A DNA stretch of 7,068 bases from CAZCBJ01 sp964496705 (GTDB taxonomy: Bacteria; Chloroflexota; Anaerolineae; Anaerolineales; Anaerolineaceae): NCBI GenBank assembly GCA_964496705.1, contig CAZCBJ010000204.1:1-7068 (forward strand), in the 5' to 3' direction. A program made the position numbers and the translations under genes. Positions 6,999 to 7,068 of this stretch are shown one piece after another. The notes under the pieces are model-generated. The model searched no databases and was not told the DNA's origin. It saw only the letters and a program-made list of their open reading frames with translations. Each line of letters begins with the position of its first letter. The first letter of the stretch is position 1.

Positions 6999-7068
6999 GC
7001 GAATTGCGAATTACGAATTACGAATTGCGAATTGCGAATTACGAATTGCGAATTGCGAATTACGAATT
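6999..7068. repeat. Tandem heptamer array (RCGAATT), ten units, reaching the window edge
   Basis: Ten perfect 7-bp units follow one another without interruption. Each is GCGAATT or ACGAATT on the plus strand (AATTCGC/AATTCGT on the minus strand). Reading upward in coordinate, the variable first base is G G A A G G A G G A. Only that position varies, and only by a purine transition. The array probably continues past the window. It resembles the short tandemly repeated heptamers (STRR) known from cyanobacteria, which also occur between genes. It ends three bases before the phosphotransferase start codon. Confidence 0.95.

Noticed and set aside
6999..7068. CRISPR array or origin iterons
   Set aside because: The units are contiguous 7-mers with no spacers, too short for CRISPR. 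No replication gene or DnaA-box cluster is nearby, so an origin is not supported.
1..7068. A dedicated defence or signalling system made of all three genes
   Set aside because: A caspase-like peptidase next to kinases recalls some bacterial immune loci. Here, however, the peptidase has a signal peptide and an extracellular stalk, and a terminator and a promoter separate the genes, so co-function is not supported.

Overview
The window holds three protein genes, all on the minus strand, so transcription runs from right to left. It is GC-rich. The best guess for the host is a member of Chloroflexota (Anaerolineae- or Roseiflexus-like) or a related environmental lineage. This rests on a secreted parallel beta-helix protein that starts with a CSLREA-type N-terminal motif and carries the 'GTLSSAPNT ... 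ATATDPAGNTSELS' module that often follows such helices. It is an inference from domain style, not a proven placement.

Layout in transcription order: (a) 6999-7068 is a perfect array of ten 7-bp units (RCGAATT) that runs into the right window edge and ends three bases before the next start codon. (b) 6995-6024 encodes a 323-aa aminoglycoside/choline-kinase-fold phosphotransferase whose catalytic-loop His and Asn have exchanged places. (c) 6023-5945 is a short intergenic gap with a good sigma-70-like promoter and a Shine-Dalgarno site. (d) 5944-4367 encodes a 525-aa REC-coiled coil-PAS-HisKA-HATPase sensor kinase. (e) 4355-4328 is a strong hairpin terminator. (f) 4283-1 encodes a very large secreted protein with at least 1427 visible codons and no stop before the left edge. 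It consists of a signal peptide, a CSLREA-like motif, about eight beta-helix repeat units, an Asp-rich turn, a beta-sandwich module, and a gingipain-like (peptidase C25, caspase-fold) domain with a visible His/Cys pair. Because it has no stop inside the window it is easily missed, and long plus-strand open frames over 30-4140 are shadows of it.

How the parts might work together: the promoter before the kinase and the terminator after it suggest that the kinase is largely its own transcription unit. The protease gene has its own near-perfect ribosome binding site but no promoter I can identify. Nothing in the sequence ties the kinase or the phosphotransferase functionally to the protease beyond adjacency and shared orientation. 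The most notable features are the beta-helix/C25 peptidase fusion with a Pro/Ala-rich insert inside the helix, the kinase with several non-canonical catalytic positions, the swapped-motif phosphotransferase, and the heptamer array sitting where that gene's ribosome binding site should be.
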